From Zygnema circumcarinatum (lineage: Eukaryota; Streptophyta; Zygnematophyceae; Zygnematales; Zygnemataceae): DNA of 64,000 nt. The notes beneath the pieces are model-generated. The model saw only the letters and a list, made by a program, of their open reading frames with translations, ran no database searches and was not told the origin of the DNA. The DNA lies in NCBI GenBank assembly GCA_037447605.1, contig CM074809.1:3239716-3303715 (forward strand), in the 5' to 3' direction. The stretch's first letter is position 1; the number at the start of each line of letters is the position of its first letter. The translations under genes and the position numbers were made by a program. Positions 43,862 to 56,700 of this stretch are shown here, in pieces.

Positions 43862-46679
43862 GTGTTATGCCATCTGTTTTTCGGAAACCTTTCAGTTGAC
43901 ACCCTTATCCTCGTCATTGTTGTTTTTTTCTAGAATTTGTTCGGTGTTGTTGGAGTTGAAATTTGACATTGTGAGTGGACATGGGCATGCTCAGGGGCTG
44001 GAGTTTGGGGAAGAGAGTGGAGCGGAACTCAACTCAGAAAATGGATATGACGAGGATGATAGTGATGATATGAACCAAACAGAGGGGTCCTCAAAAGAAG
44101 ATGAAGATGGAGATGATGATGATGAAGAAGAAGAAGAGGAGGAAGAAGAAGTAGAGTTGAGAATTGAACAAAACAGTGCACTTAAAAGAAATTTGAAGCC
44201 GGCTCCGCAGACGTCTTTTAGTCAGTCTATAGTCATAGCAGAACCTTTCAAGCCCAGTCAGCCAAAAGGGCGTGATGGGAAGTTCATAGAAGTCCCTAAA
44301 GAGGCCTGGTTGCGGGGAAGCCCTTCCAAGGAACAAAAGAAAGGAGAGGGAGGAGTGGTAAGAGGGGGCAATAAGGGATATAAGAAGAGTAAGGGGAAGA
44401 AGTTGGCCATTGAGGACGACAGCGATGAAGAAGAAGGAGAGGAGGAGTTCATATTGGAGTGGGAGGAGCAGATAGAGGCTTCTTTCCTAGCAGAGAAAAC
44501 AAAGAAAGGAGGGAAGCAGAAAAGTAGGATACAAGAGGCATTTTTTGCTGAGCAAGAGGAGGGCTATAATGGGGATAATGTCCACAATCAATGGCCAATA
44601 GGAGGACGGCCCAGCAATAAGGGAAAGAAGAAGAAGAAGGAAAAGGCCATTCCAGGTAGGAAGGATTCACTGCTTATTACTTTCAATTCTCATGTATTGG
44701 AGCTTCGAGAGGTTCTGTTGGGGCCAAAAGGAATGAATTACCTTTAGACGACTTTGCATTTGCTTTTTGGTCTCTTGAAGAAATCTGCTTCATATCAAAG
44801 CGCGTTTGACTGATTCATAGGGTCTTTAGGATGACTTTTCGAACTCACAATGTTAAGTATGATGACTTTACGATGCAGGGGAGAAGAGAAGGCTTCGGCA
44901 GGAGCAGATAGAGGTGAAGCGTGCTCAGCGATTGGAGAAAAATGGGTTCAATATTCGAGCCATCAACAAAGTAAGCCGTGTGTTGGAGAAAAGAGAACTT
45001 GTAACTTTTCATTCGGTCGATGTTGCTTCAAAAGAACAGTCAGTCATCTGAGTTATCAGTCTTTCCTTAGATGCAGGTCTTGTTCCAAACTCCTTATTGT
45101 GAGCATGCAGTGTGTTAATGTTGCCGTTTTGTTGGGTTGTTTTCATGAATTGACTGGTCGACCTCTGGTTGATCGACCGATGCAGGCATTGGTCCGCGTT
45201 GTTAAGGAAGATTTGGACATGCACAGTTTTCAGCCCATGGATAACAAGCAGAGAGCCCAGGTAAAAAATCCATGTTTCATACACATACATATATATACAT
45301 ATGTGTAGATATATATGTCTACATTTGTAAATTTTATTGTCTTTAGCGAGTGGGATAGCTGAGGATCATAGTTCGATATGCACTTTGTTTCTTCCTTTAT
45401 GCACAGATTCCGCCGAATGTTAGTGAAAGAGAAATGGAATTTCGGAGGTGAAGTCATTTTCTATGAGATGGGGTTTTGCCTGCGCAGGTCCACAAGCTGG
45501 CGAGCATTTATCGGCTCAAAAGTGGAAGCCAAGGAAGTGGAAAGAAACGGTAAGCTCCTCCTACTGTTTTCGTCATCTTTCTTTGAAAAAGGGCTAAGAA
45601 TGATGTTTGTTTCCAATTTTTTTAAAAGTGTAAACGAGTAGGTCAGGTTCTAAAATTAGGAAGGATAGGTGGCGAAGAAGAACATCTGCAGTTTAGTTTC
45701 TTGTGAAAAGTAACATTATGTCTCTGAATTGTTGTTTTCTCCTGGAGAGAGCAGGTTCACTGTCGTGACTCGAACTCAGTACACTGCCATGCCCTCTCCA
45801 GCAGATGCTGAACGCCTTTTGAAGGTACGGTCGACTTTGTCCTTTTTTTAAAAACCCTAAAAGTTGCTCCATGTGGAACGGAACTCTGTTTCTGAGAACG
45901 GAAAAGCGTCAGCAGGACCCTCCTTCCCTTCTTCTAAAGGAAAGTTTTTTTTGTGTTTCCTTGAACTGCAGATGCTCGAGCGGGCATTCACTGCTCGTGG
46001 CGTATCGAATGTATCGGGATATTGGACGGATAATAATGATTTCCAAACCCCGTCAAGGCCTGAACAGAGGCGACTATCGAGTAAGGCGAAAAGGGCAGCT
46101 TGGCAGGTCTTGAAACAGCAGCAAACTCCCGGAGATGGGTCCGGTAGGAAGGCAGGAAGGAGAGAGAGAGGAGAGAGAGAGTGGAGCAAGTCGGGAAGGA
46201 AGAGTGGCAACAGGATGGGAGGGGGGTCCTCGAGTCGAAGCTTGGCGAGTCGACCGATGGAGTTTATCTCAAGTGGAGTGATGGGAGAAGGTCCCCCCAG
46301 GAAGGAGGAGGGAGAGGATATAGCAGCTCGTTTCTCATTGTCGCTTTCTGATGATGGGGGTAAGAAGAGCCCTATGGAGGCAGCTGGAGGAAGGCCAAGC
46401 TCATATCCTGGCAGAGCTCCCAACTTTGGGAAGAAGCAGAAGGGAGGACGAAAGGGCTTGGGAGAGGTGATGGCTTCAAGCTCAGCCTCTGCTAGCCAGA
46501 CAGTGCTGTACGGATTTGGAGAATTTGAGGCTCATACGACAGGGTTTGGCTCGCGGATGTTGGCAAAGATGGGGTATTTGGCGGGGAAAGGGCTCGGAAA
46601 GGACGGGCAGGGAATGGCTTCCCCTATTGAGGCAGTGAAGAGACCCAAGATGTTGGGGCTCGGGGCAGACACTCAGTAG
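41010..46679 (+). CDS. R3H and G-patch domain protein with RGG and acidic regions
   Basis: Exons: 41010-41304, 41907-43708, 43995-44655, 44879-44970, 45186-45260, 45488-45549, 45755-45824, 45972-46679. All are in phase, giving about 1254 residues; intron 2 is a GC-AG intron with donor CAG|GCAAGT. Residues 1-98 are Arg/Gly-rich (RGG type). A long mid-region is acidic and Ser-rich with poly-Glu tracts, probably disordered. Exons 5-7 (about residues 951-1019) form an R3H domain: LASIYRLKSGS followed by the VVTRTQYTAMPS strand. The C-terminal G-patch lies at about 1211-1250 (GFGSRMLAKMGY then GKGLGKDGQG). R3H domains bind single-stranded nucleic acids and G-patches activate DEAH helicases; yeast Sqs1 combines both and acts with Prp43 in splicing and ribosome assembly. 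A similar nuclear/nucleolar helicase-cofactor role is inferred. Arabidopsis has an R3H/G-patch protein of similar size. Confidence 0.92.
43801..43858. repeat. CT microsatellite in the GC-AG intron of the R3H/G-patch gene
   Basis: Pure CT dinucleotide run, about 28 units, in the intron between exons 2 and 3. The apparent reading of exon 2 straight through into Ser/Leu repeats is intronic. Confidence 0.95.
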
Positions 46680-47721
46680 GGTGCAGCTGGTGGCTGGGGG
46701 GGAGGGGGGGGGGGGCGGCTTAGACTTAGAAAAGTTTCACACTACTTGAGTTCGAAATCAGTAGAATGCTTTCCCGTGAAACAAGTGGTAAACAAGAGAC
46801 ATAGAAAAGTACCCACCTTCTTCAAAAATGAACTCACTTTTGACCTTTTCAAGTCTGGAATGCCCCAAAAGGGGAAAAGGATTCGAGGAAGAGGAGGTGC
46901 CTGTAGGGCGTGACTCAGAAAGTATGTTTTGGGGGTCTTATTGGGGCGCAGCTGAATTTGGTTTTGTCCTTCGTTGGAGGTTTGGGGCACAGTTTACTTG
47001 AGAGGGAAAATGGGATTAGATAGAATTCGGGGAATTTTGAGAGACGATGTTTGTTAAAACCTGACGAAGAAAATCAAAAACGTGACAACTTGTGGGTGGT
47101 CTCCGTGAGTTTGAAACAAGAAAGTTCGACAGTTGTAATTGGAGTTTGGTTTAGTTTGGTTGTGGGGCTCCATGGCTGCTGTTGATGGGAGCAGAGCTAG
47201 TTGGACCGTTATGAGAACGCATCCTCCTGCACATTGCTCTTGCTCAAAGGAAAGCAAGGCGTAGTTTTCCGCTCTTAGCTTCTTTCTTTTATGCTTAGGT
47301 GCTTTGCGACCAGTCCCTCGTGGTTCCCCATGCTGCTTTTTTGTCCATGTACATTTGATGGCCTCGCCATCGTGAGTTCAATGCCATTTTCCCCTGTTGA
47401 AAGCGATTTGAAAGCAGTAATAATAGCATTTAAGATGGCTTCGTTTGCATCTTTCAGCCGATCGATTTCTCGAATTTTAAAGCGAACAAATAGAAGTAAA
47501 AGAAAAAGAAGGAAAAAAAAGGGTAGAAAAAGAAGGGTCTGTGTTCACGAGCACAAATGAATGGGAGTTTTTTCTAGAGTACGGGCTCTTGAAGAGGGAG
47601 AGGGGCCAATCAGAGGCTACCATGTCAGCAATTGTGTACACGAGGCAAGCCGTGATTGGTTCCAGTCGAGAGGGTACCTCGAGTGCAGAAGAAGGGCACT
47701 GAGAGCAAAGAGTTGCAGCGG
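46680..47721. other. Intergenic region upstream of the HemW-like gene
   Basis: Begins with a G-rich run (46696-46716) at the 3' end of the R3H/G-patch gene and carries one copy of a dispersed short element (46724-46772). CCAAT-type words occur at about 47608 and 47653. No coding sequence recognised. Confidence 0.5.
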
Positions 47722-49892
47722 ATGTCGCCCTTCCTCGCGGCAGGGCGCCTCCTGCCATGGCTGCCCGCTGCCTCGGCTCGCGGGAGCCCCTTCGCTCTCC
47801 TCTCTCTCTCTGCAACGCTTCTCTCTTCTCTGTCTTGCGAAGCAGAGTGTCCTGCACTCCGTGCCTCTCAGCTTCTACGCTCACGCTTCGTCCTTCGTCG
47901 GGACATCTCTTATGTGTATGGCAGGAATGGCTATTGCAAGTCGGGAAGGGCTGGAAGGGCACTTGGAACACGAAGCAGGATTTCTCCTGTGATTCCGTTA
48001 CAGAAATTGAGGCCAACTTTTTTAAGCGAGCACATTAATTTTGTAGAAAATGGAAGGAAATATAGTGTCCTTGGAGCAGCTATTGCAGGGAGCTCCGAGC
48101 AGCTCGTGGCCATAGGCCCTGCAGACATCCTCTATTCTTCCAAGTGCTTGAAAGAAAGCGCAAGGCGTCTCGAAATTCCTAACCCTCAGTTTCCCACAGC
48201 GGCCTATGTACATCTCCCTTTTTGTCGCCGCAGGTGTCATTATTGTGACTTTCCCATCCTTCCAGTTGGTGAAAATATCAGCGGTGCGCATGTGACTGGG
48301 CGGATGCGAGAGTATGTGAATCTTCTTTGCAGAGAAATCTCTGTTGCCGCTTCATCTGTTTCTTCAGAGTACAGTGGAGGAGATGCTTCCACAATGCAGA
48401 GACCCTTGGAAACTGTATTCTTTGGTGGCGGAACGCCTTCACTCATTCCTGCAGCTCTGCTCAATGAAGTTCTTGGTTGCATTCGGGAGAACTTCGGGGT
48501 ATCTCCGGATGCAGAAATTTCTATGGAGATGGATCCTGGGACGTTCAATGAGGAGAAGCTCAGAGCATTCTTGGATGCAGGTGTGAATAGGGTTAGCATT
48601 GGTGTGCAGGCTTTCCAAGATGAGCTTTTGAAGGCATGTGGACGAGCACATGGTTTAGCAGAAGTTTACGATGCAATACAGACTCTTCAAAGGGTGGGAG
48701 TCGAAAATTGGAGCATGGACTTGATTTGCAGGTATGAGGGTTCCGCATACAACAGCAAACTTCATTGATTTTAGTTTTTGGACAACAACTTGTAGCGCGT
48801 ATAAACGCTGATCATTACTTGGAGCTATTTCTTAATGTTAGCGATGTTAGGACAGGATAGCGATGGTTCCATGAATTATCATTTTGGACTAGCTATGCAA
48901 ATCATGATCTCCGAAAAACGTTTCTAGTCCAACAATCAGTCAGCCATGAAATCATGGAGGTAGGCCTGAAAAGGTTCTTTTGCTAAAGTGCTGATGCTAG
49001 AATACGTAGCTCAGATAAAGTCTCCTTCAGGAATTCTACTCGGGTTCTTACTCTCATTCTTGAATGGCCTTTGGTCCATTTTTCAAACGATTGTACTGTT
49101 GCTGTGGTGTGCAGCTTACCCGGGCAATCACTCGCAATGTGGCGCGATTCATTGGACAAGGCCATAGCATCAAAGCCCAAGCACATTTCAATTTATGACC
49201 TGCAAATTGAAGATGGAACTGCGTTTGGACGGTGGTATAAGGCAGGCGAACGCCCTCTCCCTACTGATGAAACATCTGCAGAGATGTTCCAAGCAGCGTC
49301 GTTTGCATTATCATCGGCTGGCTACGAACACTACGAAATCAGTAACTATGCACAACCAGGATTTCAGTGCAGACATAACTTAGTCTATTGGCGAAATCAA
49401 CCTTATTTAGGGTTCGGTCTTGGATCCACAAGCTATGTGAATTTGCAGAGGTTTTCCCGCCCTAAAAAGCTTTCCGAGTATACAGACTGGCTCGCTGCAT
49501 ACGAGTTAACAGCGGGAGCTATTGAGTGGCCGAAAGACACCCCTGAAGACAGGCTATGTGATGGTCTCATGTTGGGCCTCCGCCTGAAGGAAGGCTTAGC
49601 AGTGGACGAGCTGAGGGAAGCCTTCGGTGAAGAGACGCTTTTGGCGGTTTTGAAGGGCTTGCTGGAGCATGCTAAGGTTGGAAACGTGCTCTTCTTGGAC
49701 GAGCTTGGAAGGAGAGTTCTTCCTGAAAACGCCCTTGTAGAGAGTGGTAGCCCTAACCAGAACCCTAACCCTAACCCTAATAATGAAGTGGTTGTGAGCC
49801 GGCAAGTCTGCAGAATACGGCTTAGCGATCCCGAGGGGATTATGTTGTCTAACGAGATCATCTCTTCCCTTTTCAGCTTGCTGCCGTCGTAG
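47722..49892 (+). CDS. HemW/RSAD1-like radical SAM protein (coproporphyrinogen III oxidase-related), organelle-targeted
   Basis: Two exons, 47722-48731 and 49115-49892, joined in phase 2 (split AGC codon), about 595 residues. The first in-frame ATG is at 47722. About 100 residues rich in Ser, Arg, Leu and Ala precede the conserved core, as in plastid or mitochondrial transit peptides. The core starts AAYVHLPFCRRRCHYCDF: the CxxxCxxC cluster binds a 4Fe-4S centre and SAM, and Phe rather than a fourth Cys after CxxCD is the HemW signature, unlike true HemN. Further family motifs are VFFGGGTPSL, DPGTFN, GVNRVSIGVQAFQDE, DLICSLPGQS, PKHISIYDL, EHYEISNYAQPGFQCRHN and YWRNQPYLGFGLGS. HemW proteins bind haem and deliver it to haemoproteins; oxidase activity is not expected. 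An insert near the C-terminus is encoded by telomere-like hexamers (49751-49780). Confidence 0.93.
49751..49780 (+). repeat. Telomere-like CCCTAA hexamers inside the HemW coding sequence
   Basis: Five hexamers, four exact CCCTAA and one CCAGAA, in frame, encoding Asn-Pro dipeptides between the last conserved segments of the protein. Confidence 0.9.
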
Positions 49893-50766
49893 GCTTCAGT
49901 GACAGTAACTGAATGGAAACCTCAGGTTCCACTTCTAGCCCTTTTTGTACATTTCGGCAAGGGAAAGTTTTGACAGCCACTTGCGCCATGAGGTTCATGG
50001 GTTTGCATTTTCTTTTTCTTTTTTGGCTTGCTGGGAAGCCGTTGGCAAGAAACCGACAAACTTCAGAATCTCGAAGAAAGGGCCAGCAGAAAGATGCCAA
50101 AATTATCAACCTAAGCCTATTAAATTGCCAAAAAATAAACATAGAAATGAAACATCAGCACAATTGGACAGGCACATCTGACGACCTGAAAGATGAATAC
50201 GAGTTTCAGACTTTGCCTTCACGTTATGGAATCCGAATTTGCCTGCTACAAACTCTGGCTCACGGACCGTATCAACCCACAGGAATGCATATCGGGAAGG
50301 TAAGTGAAAAGTGAAAGCCCCTTAATAGGGGATCGGACTTAGAAAACGTAACACGCTTTGGAGTTCGAAATCAGTACAACGATTCTCCGCAGAGAAGAAT
50401 TCGTTTCTTCTTCTACATCTTCTTCACTTCTTCTCCTTCACAACAAATTTGAAGGATCGATCGAATCGATCTTTCAAGTTTGAACCCCTCCACTGAGAGC
50501 CGTGAAGGGACAGAGAGACCCCATTGGTACTTCCTGTACAGCCAAATGGCAATGCCTATCCCTTTCTAAATAGAAAAAGAGAGCGGGAAGGGGGATGGGA
50601 AGAGAGAGGGAGACGGCGGGGAGAGAAATAAAAGCCTTGTTCTACTATTGGCATGCGAACAAAGAATTATACTACATGGAACTGTTCCCTATTCTATGCT
50701 CCGTCCAATTACAGACAATTTCCAGCCGCACCGTTCACTGTATCCTGTTAAGTCCTTTCCAGGAAG
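49893..50766. other. Convergent intergenic region (HemW-like / HAT-repeat genes)
   Basis: 3' flanks of two convergent genes. It carries the second copy of the dispersed short element (50337-50381) and a GA-rich patch at 50575-50630. No coding sequence recognised. Confidence 0.5.
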
Positions 50767-53700
50767 TCAACAATCCAAATCCCCCGCCCTGGAACCCCTG
50801 CCATATCTTTTCCAGCCTCTATCTACTTCACTTCTCAGATCCCCAACATTCGCACTATGTGGACGGGGGCTTCTCCCAACGGTCGATTTTCTTGACTTGA
50901 TCACCAGCCCTTCTTGATGTCTCGCAGTGACTTGATCAGAACTATCTAAGGGCACATTTTGGGCGGTACTCTCCCTCTCCACAGAAGGCCCACCGACACC
51001 ACTCCAGCCTTCCCAATTCCTTCTCCGGGGCTTCTTTTGGAACGCAGAGAAGATGATCCTGGGAACCTCATTGTATGGGTCGGCATCTTGCCTTTTGCCT
51101 ATTCGATGCAGTCTTTTTGCCTTCTGCCTGTTACCCAGTGAGTACACGATAGTCTTCCACTTCTGAAATAGAGCGGGGTAATGGGCTGCCTTCTGTGCTC
51201 CTTTCGCAAAAATCTCAAGAACCTCCTGTGGCATGTTCCGACGCGACCTCCTCTCTGTATTTGTTTCAAGTATTCTTTTCTGCCATGGTCTTGGATATGC
51301 TGAATTATTCTTGGACTTTAGATTGTCACCCATGTAGCCATTGGAAAAAGAGGTTTGGCTGGTTTCAGATGATTCAATTACATCTCCTTCTACAGGGAAG
51401 CTTTCAGGGCCTGGGATGGGTAAGTTGTCGGTCGACGGTTCAATAGCTTCCTCCAAAAAGTCCAATCGCTCAATCGATCCTTCTTGTTCAGTACAGCTCA
51501 AGGACGGCATTCCTTCCCCTGCCCCTTGCCCTCCTATCCTTTTCCTCGCCATTACAGTTTGTATGTAGCTTGTCTCCGAGTTTAAGTCCTCAAATAGCTC
51601 AAGGCAAGCTTGATGTGTGTTCATCAGATTACCAACAGATCGGAGACTGTCGTCATCCGTGGGCGTGACTTGGCAACCTGCCACTTCCCTTTCTTCTTCT
51701 TCTTTCTTTCTTTCTTTCCTTTCCTTTCCCTCATCTGTTTCATACAACATGCCTTCAATCTCCTCCTCTCCGGTTCCTACTTCCACACAGTTCAAGGTCC
51801 TCTCCTCGTGAGTCTCCTCAACAGCTTCTGGGACTCCAAATGCTATGCAGGTTCTGCCATTGCATGCAGCCATGGTGGTGTCCACTGAAGCCTTTTCGTC
51901 TATCACCTCCTTTGCCTCAGCCGTGCTTCCATTCTCTTTTTCATTTTCCAGTGGGCTATCTATGCCTCCGTTCTTCTCACCTTTACTTCTCCATACTCTC
52001 CACTCCATCATTCCCCACTCTGCCCATAGAGGTCCGTACCTCGGACACGCCTTGCAGCCCGCCTCATAAAGCTCCCTTGCCATCTCAAAGTCCTTCTCAC
52101 GCTCTTCCAACTTTGCCCAGGCAAGGAATAGGTAAGCGCTTTGGGGGTTGAATTCGAGGCCCCGATCAAACACTGCCCGTGCCTTTGGAATGTTCCCCAA
52201 CTCCAACTCCCACAGGGCCCACTGCAGCCATGTTCGTGTAAGATGCGGGTCAGCTTTAACACTATGGCGGAAAAGCTCGGATGCCTCCTTCACTCGCCCC
52301 ATGCTCTTTTCAAAGAGAGCCCATGAGCGCAGAATTCGTGCATCTGCCTACACAGACGAGCAAGCCACCAAGCATCAGCATCAGCATAAGCATAGGCATA
52401 AGCATAAGACTCAGTACACAAGACTCCGCTCATGAAATGGCCCAAAACACTCGAGAACACATTGCGGAGCTAATTAGGAGAAGCGGAGGCCAAAATAAAT
52501 GAGAGGAACAAAGGAGAGATAGTGCAGACTAGGAACAGACTGGATGAAAAGATGCCGACTAGAAACCAAAAGCGGCAAATCCAACGATTCAAATCCAACT
52601 CACAGGTGCCACGTGGCATCCATTCAATTTTCCCACGATCCATGATGGATCGCACTTACAACCCGACTGGACTAGTAACCATGACCATTTGTGAAACTAT
52701 TCCAATTATGGGCAAACAATGAGCGATTGGAATCGAGATTGAAAAGGGTGCATGAACTGCCAACTCTATGCCCCGTTTGTAAAGTGAGAAGGTCATGACA
52801 ACAATGTGTAAACGTACGCCTTTAAATCTGTCCTTTGACCTTCTCATCCTCAATGGAATGGGCTGAACACTCACTGGTGACGCTGCAACTGCGTCTGCAA
52901 AAATTTGGCGCGCTGATTCAGGTCGATCTCCATTGGCCTCAATAGTCGCCAACTTCTCATACATTATTGCTTTGGCTTCGTTGGATAGAGTACCTTTGAG
53001 AGCCTCTTGTGCGAAAGCCCGTGCCTTACTAACAGCTCCGGTTGCTACTTCAACCTCCGCCAACATTCCAAGGATGTGTGAATTCTCAGGGGCACTCTCC
53101 AGAGCATTAGTTAGCACCCTGCGGGCCTCCTGGAAGTTTCCACGGTCCTGTTTGCCCCCAGGAACAATCACATCCAATTGTATTTCAATCATCTGATTTT
53201 CCAAAACATCAGATTTTTTAAGCTTCATGTCGCTCACACCCTAAAGACCACATACATTCAAGAGGCCATAGACTTGGCGTGAATCTAGATTGAGTTGCTA
53301 GCTCTGCATCGTAAATTTTCAGTTTCTCTATGTCGTTTCCGGCCCACACCTATGCTGCACTGCTCATTGGACCTTACCCTTCGACTTCTCTTTGGTTTCT
53401 GAACTTCCCACCTTCTCCAACATCCCCAAAGCATGACGCAGATGCGCATTTGCAGGGTCCACACGAAGCCCAGTCCGAAAAATTTCAGCAGCATCGTCCA
53501 ACCTACCTGCAAGTCTCCAAATAAGTTTCACAAGGTGTAATTAGAGAAAACACTCTAAATGCTTGAAAGGCAGATAAGAGCCAATTATTTGGATGTGCGT
53601 TGAGGCAAAAGAAGCATCTGATTAGTTCCCCTTCGACAACCCATTTAAAAACTACCCCAGTTTGTAGTAACTCAATGATATTGGCACCTATTGAACCTCG

Positions 53701-56700
53701 TCATCGGTGCTGGCACTTCCTCGATTCTAAGTCTGAAGATGATGTAGTGTTATGACAAACTATTCAGTGTACATGAAAGAACAATGGTAAAAACCTTCAG
53801 AGTCAAGACATAATGCACACAAACCCACCTTGTGAACTCTCAAAGCGGCCCCATTGAAGCCATGTAAAGGGAAGTTTTGGGTCTCGATGAGCAGCTTTTC
53901 TGAACAAACCCCGTGCCTTTAATTCATTCTTTGCCTCTGCTTCAACTGATGCCCAAGCCTGTATAGCAGCTGCACCAAACAAAATCAGAACCATAGGACA
54001 CCTCTCGTAGATCTAACGATGGCTATTTGAATTAAATGGACAAGAGGGCAAGTGAATGACAGGAAATAAACATAGCCACTATACTGCCGCCATGCTCTTT
54101 TGAGGAAAGACATGCAACCTGCAAGATTGAAGCAGCGTCTTTTCCAGGAATCTCCGTTCCCCTCTTGAATAGTGAGCGTGCCTTTTCGAAGTTACCCTGT
54201 TGCCATTCTAAACGGGCCCATGCCTGCCACAAGGTCCACAGATAGCCGTCAATTCTCTGTTGTGTTCAAGACAATTGGGCACAACAGTAGATAGAGTTGA
54301 GATGGACTACCTGTGCTTGCTTACTGAAATGCGACCTAAAGTACCTGACATTGAATGAATCAAAATGCCTTCAATTTCACCCATCAATGCTCTTGTAAAA
54401 AATCAGCGACTGGAGTAGGATCTGCTAAGTAAGTGGAAAGCTGGCAAAAGCTGCATAGGGGGGGAACAAGGCAATAACAGGTCATAGTGGATGAAAATGG
54501 TATGTTTACGGAAGCAAATGCACGCAGAGTGAAATGAATAGCAGTAGAGGTTCAACCCGCTCCTTGGCAATTGATTCTGCATCCTCCCAATCAACTAGAA
54601 GCGTAGGAATGACATAATCTCCACACAAGATTCTTAGTGCGATGGATTCACTGAAACGACCACTTAGTGCAAGAAATCTTCTCACCAGCCAGGCATGGCC
54701 GTGTGTTGGATCCAATGTTGTAGCTTGTCTAAACAACAAACGGGCCTCATCAAACTGCCCTTCTGATGCCTCCAAAAGTCCCCAAGCCTGCATCCTTCAC
54801 CATTTGAAGCTCAGCATCTGTTACAAAGACAAGCAGTCTCTTCACTCTCTTCACTCCCATACAACTGTTGAGGTGGAAACCAAGTCTTGTAAGTTGCGCT
54901 GCTCGGACCGATAAGAAAGACCTCTTATGGTCTTAAGAACTCTTATTCTCAACTTAATGGGGTCCGGAGGAAAACACACAAAAATACGACCTGTCCTCCT
55001 ATGGGAACAGAAACCAATATATTAAAGGAAATACAGATGTACTGATCGTTGACCTACCTCCGCTCTGTTCTAAAGCATGACTCCCATACCTGCAAAGTGG
55101 GCACATGGTCCGGCACCATCTCTGCCCCTTTCTGAAATAGCTGCCGGGCCATTCGTATGTTTCCCCTGCGCTGCTCGAACACTGCCCACGCTTGCCAGCT
55201 AGGGCCATGATACTGGTCAGCTTCTGTGGCTGCTTTAAGGAGCTCGCGTGCACGCTTTGTTCCTTTCTCGCCCCTTGCTGCCTCCATCAAACCCCATGCC
55301 TGCACAGGTCACCGCCAATTAGAAACCTCAAAGCTTCAGATGTCAACTTACGCAACTTATCTGAGTGAAAGAAAAGAGATATGAACTGCCCCTTTGACGG
55401 AATTGCACTTTAGCAGGCATCAGAGATGACAAGATTGGCAGAGCATCCCTAAGGTATCGACAAGATCAATTTTCAAGCTCAGAGCACATTCATTCTAAGA
55501 ATCAGCTCTCCTGCCAAAAAAAGACGACACCGGTGCTCTTTCCAGACAGTTATTTCAGCTAACTTTTCATCTTGTCCAGAGAAACAATTAGCTGGAACGG
55601 CCAAAAAGCTAATCACTGGTATATGGCCCAATAGGGGACGTTAAGGCTTATGATTCGTGTATGACAAGCCAACACTCTTAACGTCCGGGATACCAAGGTC
55701 CCAAGGAGAAATATTAGAGTTCAAACCTGGCGAACTGGGGCATTTGCGGGATGCGCAGCCACTCCTTGTTTAAAATGCTCACGCTGTTAAACTCCAACCA
55801 CAGCAAGATCCCGAAAATGGCCTCCAAAAGTCAGCTACAAAATGAACCGGTTCTCCAAAGATTCAACAAAGAAATACTATCCTGATCACCTTAGAGCACA
55901 AAACATTTGTTATCCACCCAGCATCAGGGAGATGAGGTTGAGCATGGCTCTTAAAAAAAAGGAAGAAAATCTGGAACACCAGTAAACACGGCTATTGTTT
56001 TCCAAGCAGAGGTATGCTATCAAATCCTGGTGCCTCAGCACTGTTTGGAACTCTCCGAAACTGAGTATGTTTGTGATTGTGGCAACTTTTGTTGCAAGAT
56101 TTTGCAGAACCTAAGCAGACCCGAGCATCATCATTTCTGCCAGAGTTCAACAACCATAGCCATAGTTGGCAAGTACCATGAATGAACGAAAAAGTCATTC
56201 CGAAGTTTCAATAGGTATTGCCAAAGCCTTTATCATCAACTCTCCGCGTTCAGTTTTCACTGACTGTAAATTAAGGATTGTAAATCAAAAGTTTTTACTA
56301 ACTATCAGTAATTAAGACTGATAGCCAAACTCTTCAGCTGTCTTTTAATTTTAAACAAGGATGCGGAATCCTCACAAATGACCCGAACAGGTACAGAGTG
56401 ACGTGTGGAAGGTCACCAAGGGGGAGAAGACTCTACCGCAACTCCACGCTGACCGTTCCGCCACTCGAATAGTCCGGCACTTGTAAGAATATGCACATTG
56501 CTTGGAAATTCAGCTATCAGGCTATCAAAGGCTGCTCGGGCACCCTTGACGTCTCCTCGCTTCGCCAATAACAGAGCATTCTTGTGTCCCTCCTTCGCTT
56601 TTGCCGCTTCTGCAAAATCGTATGGAGATTGCCACGATGATAGGAATGACTAGGGGGCAATGCTGGACATGAATAATGCAAACCTCTAGCAGAACACGAG

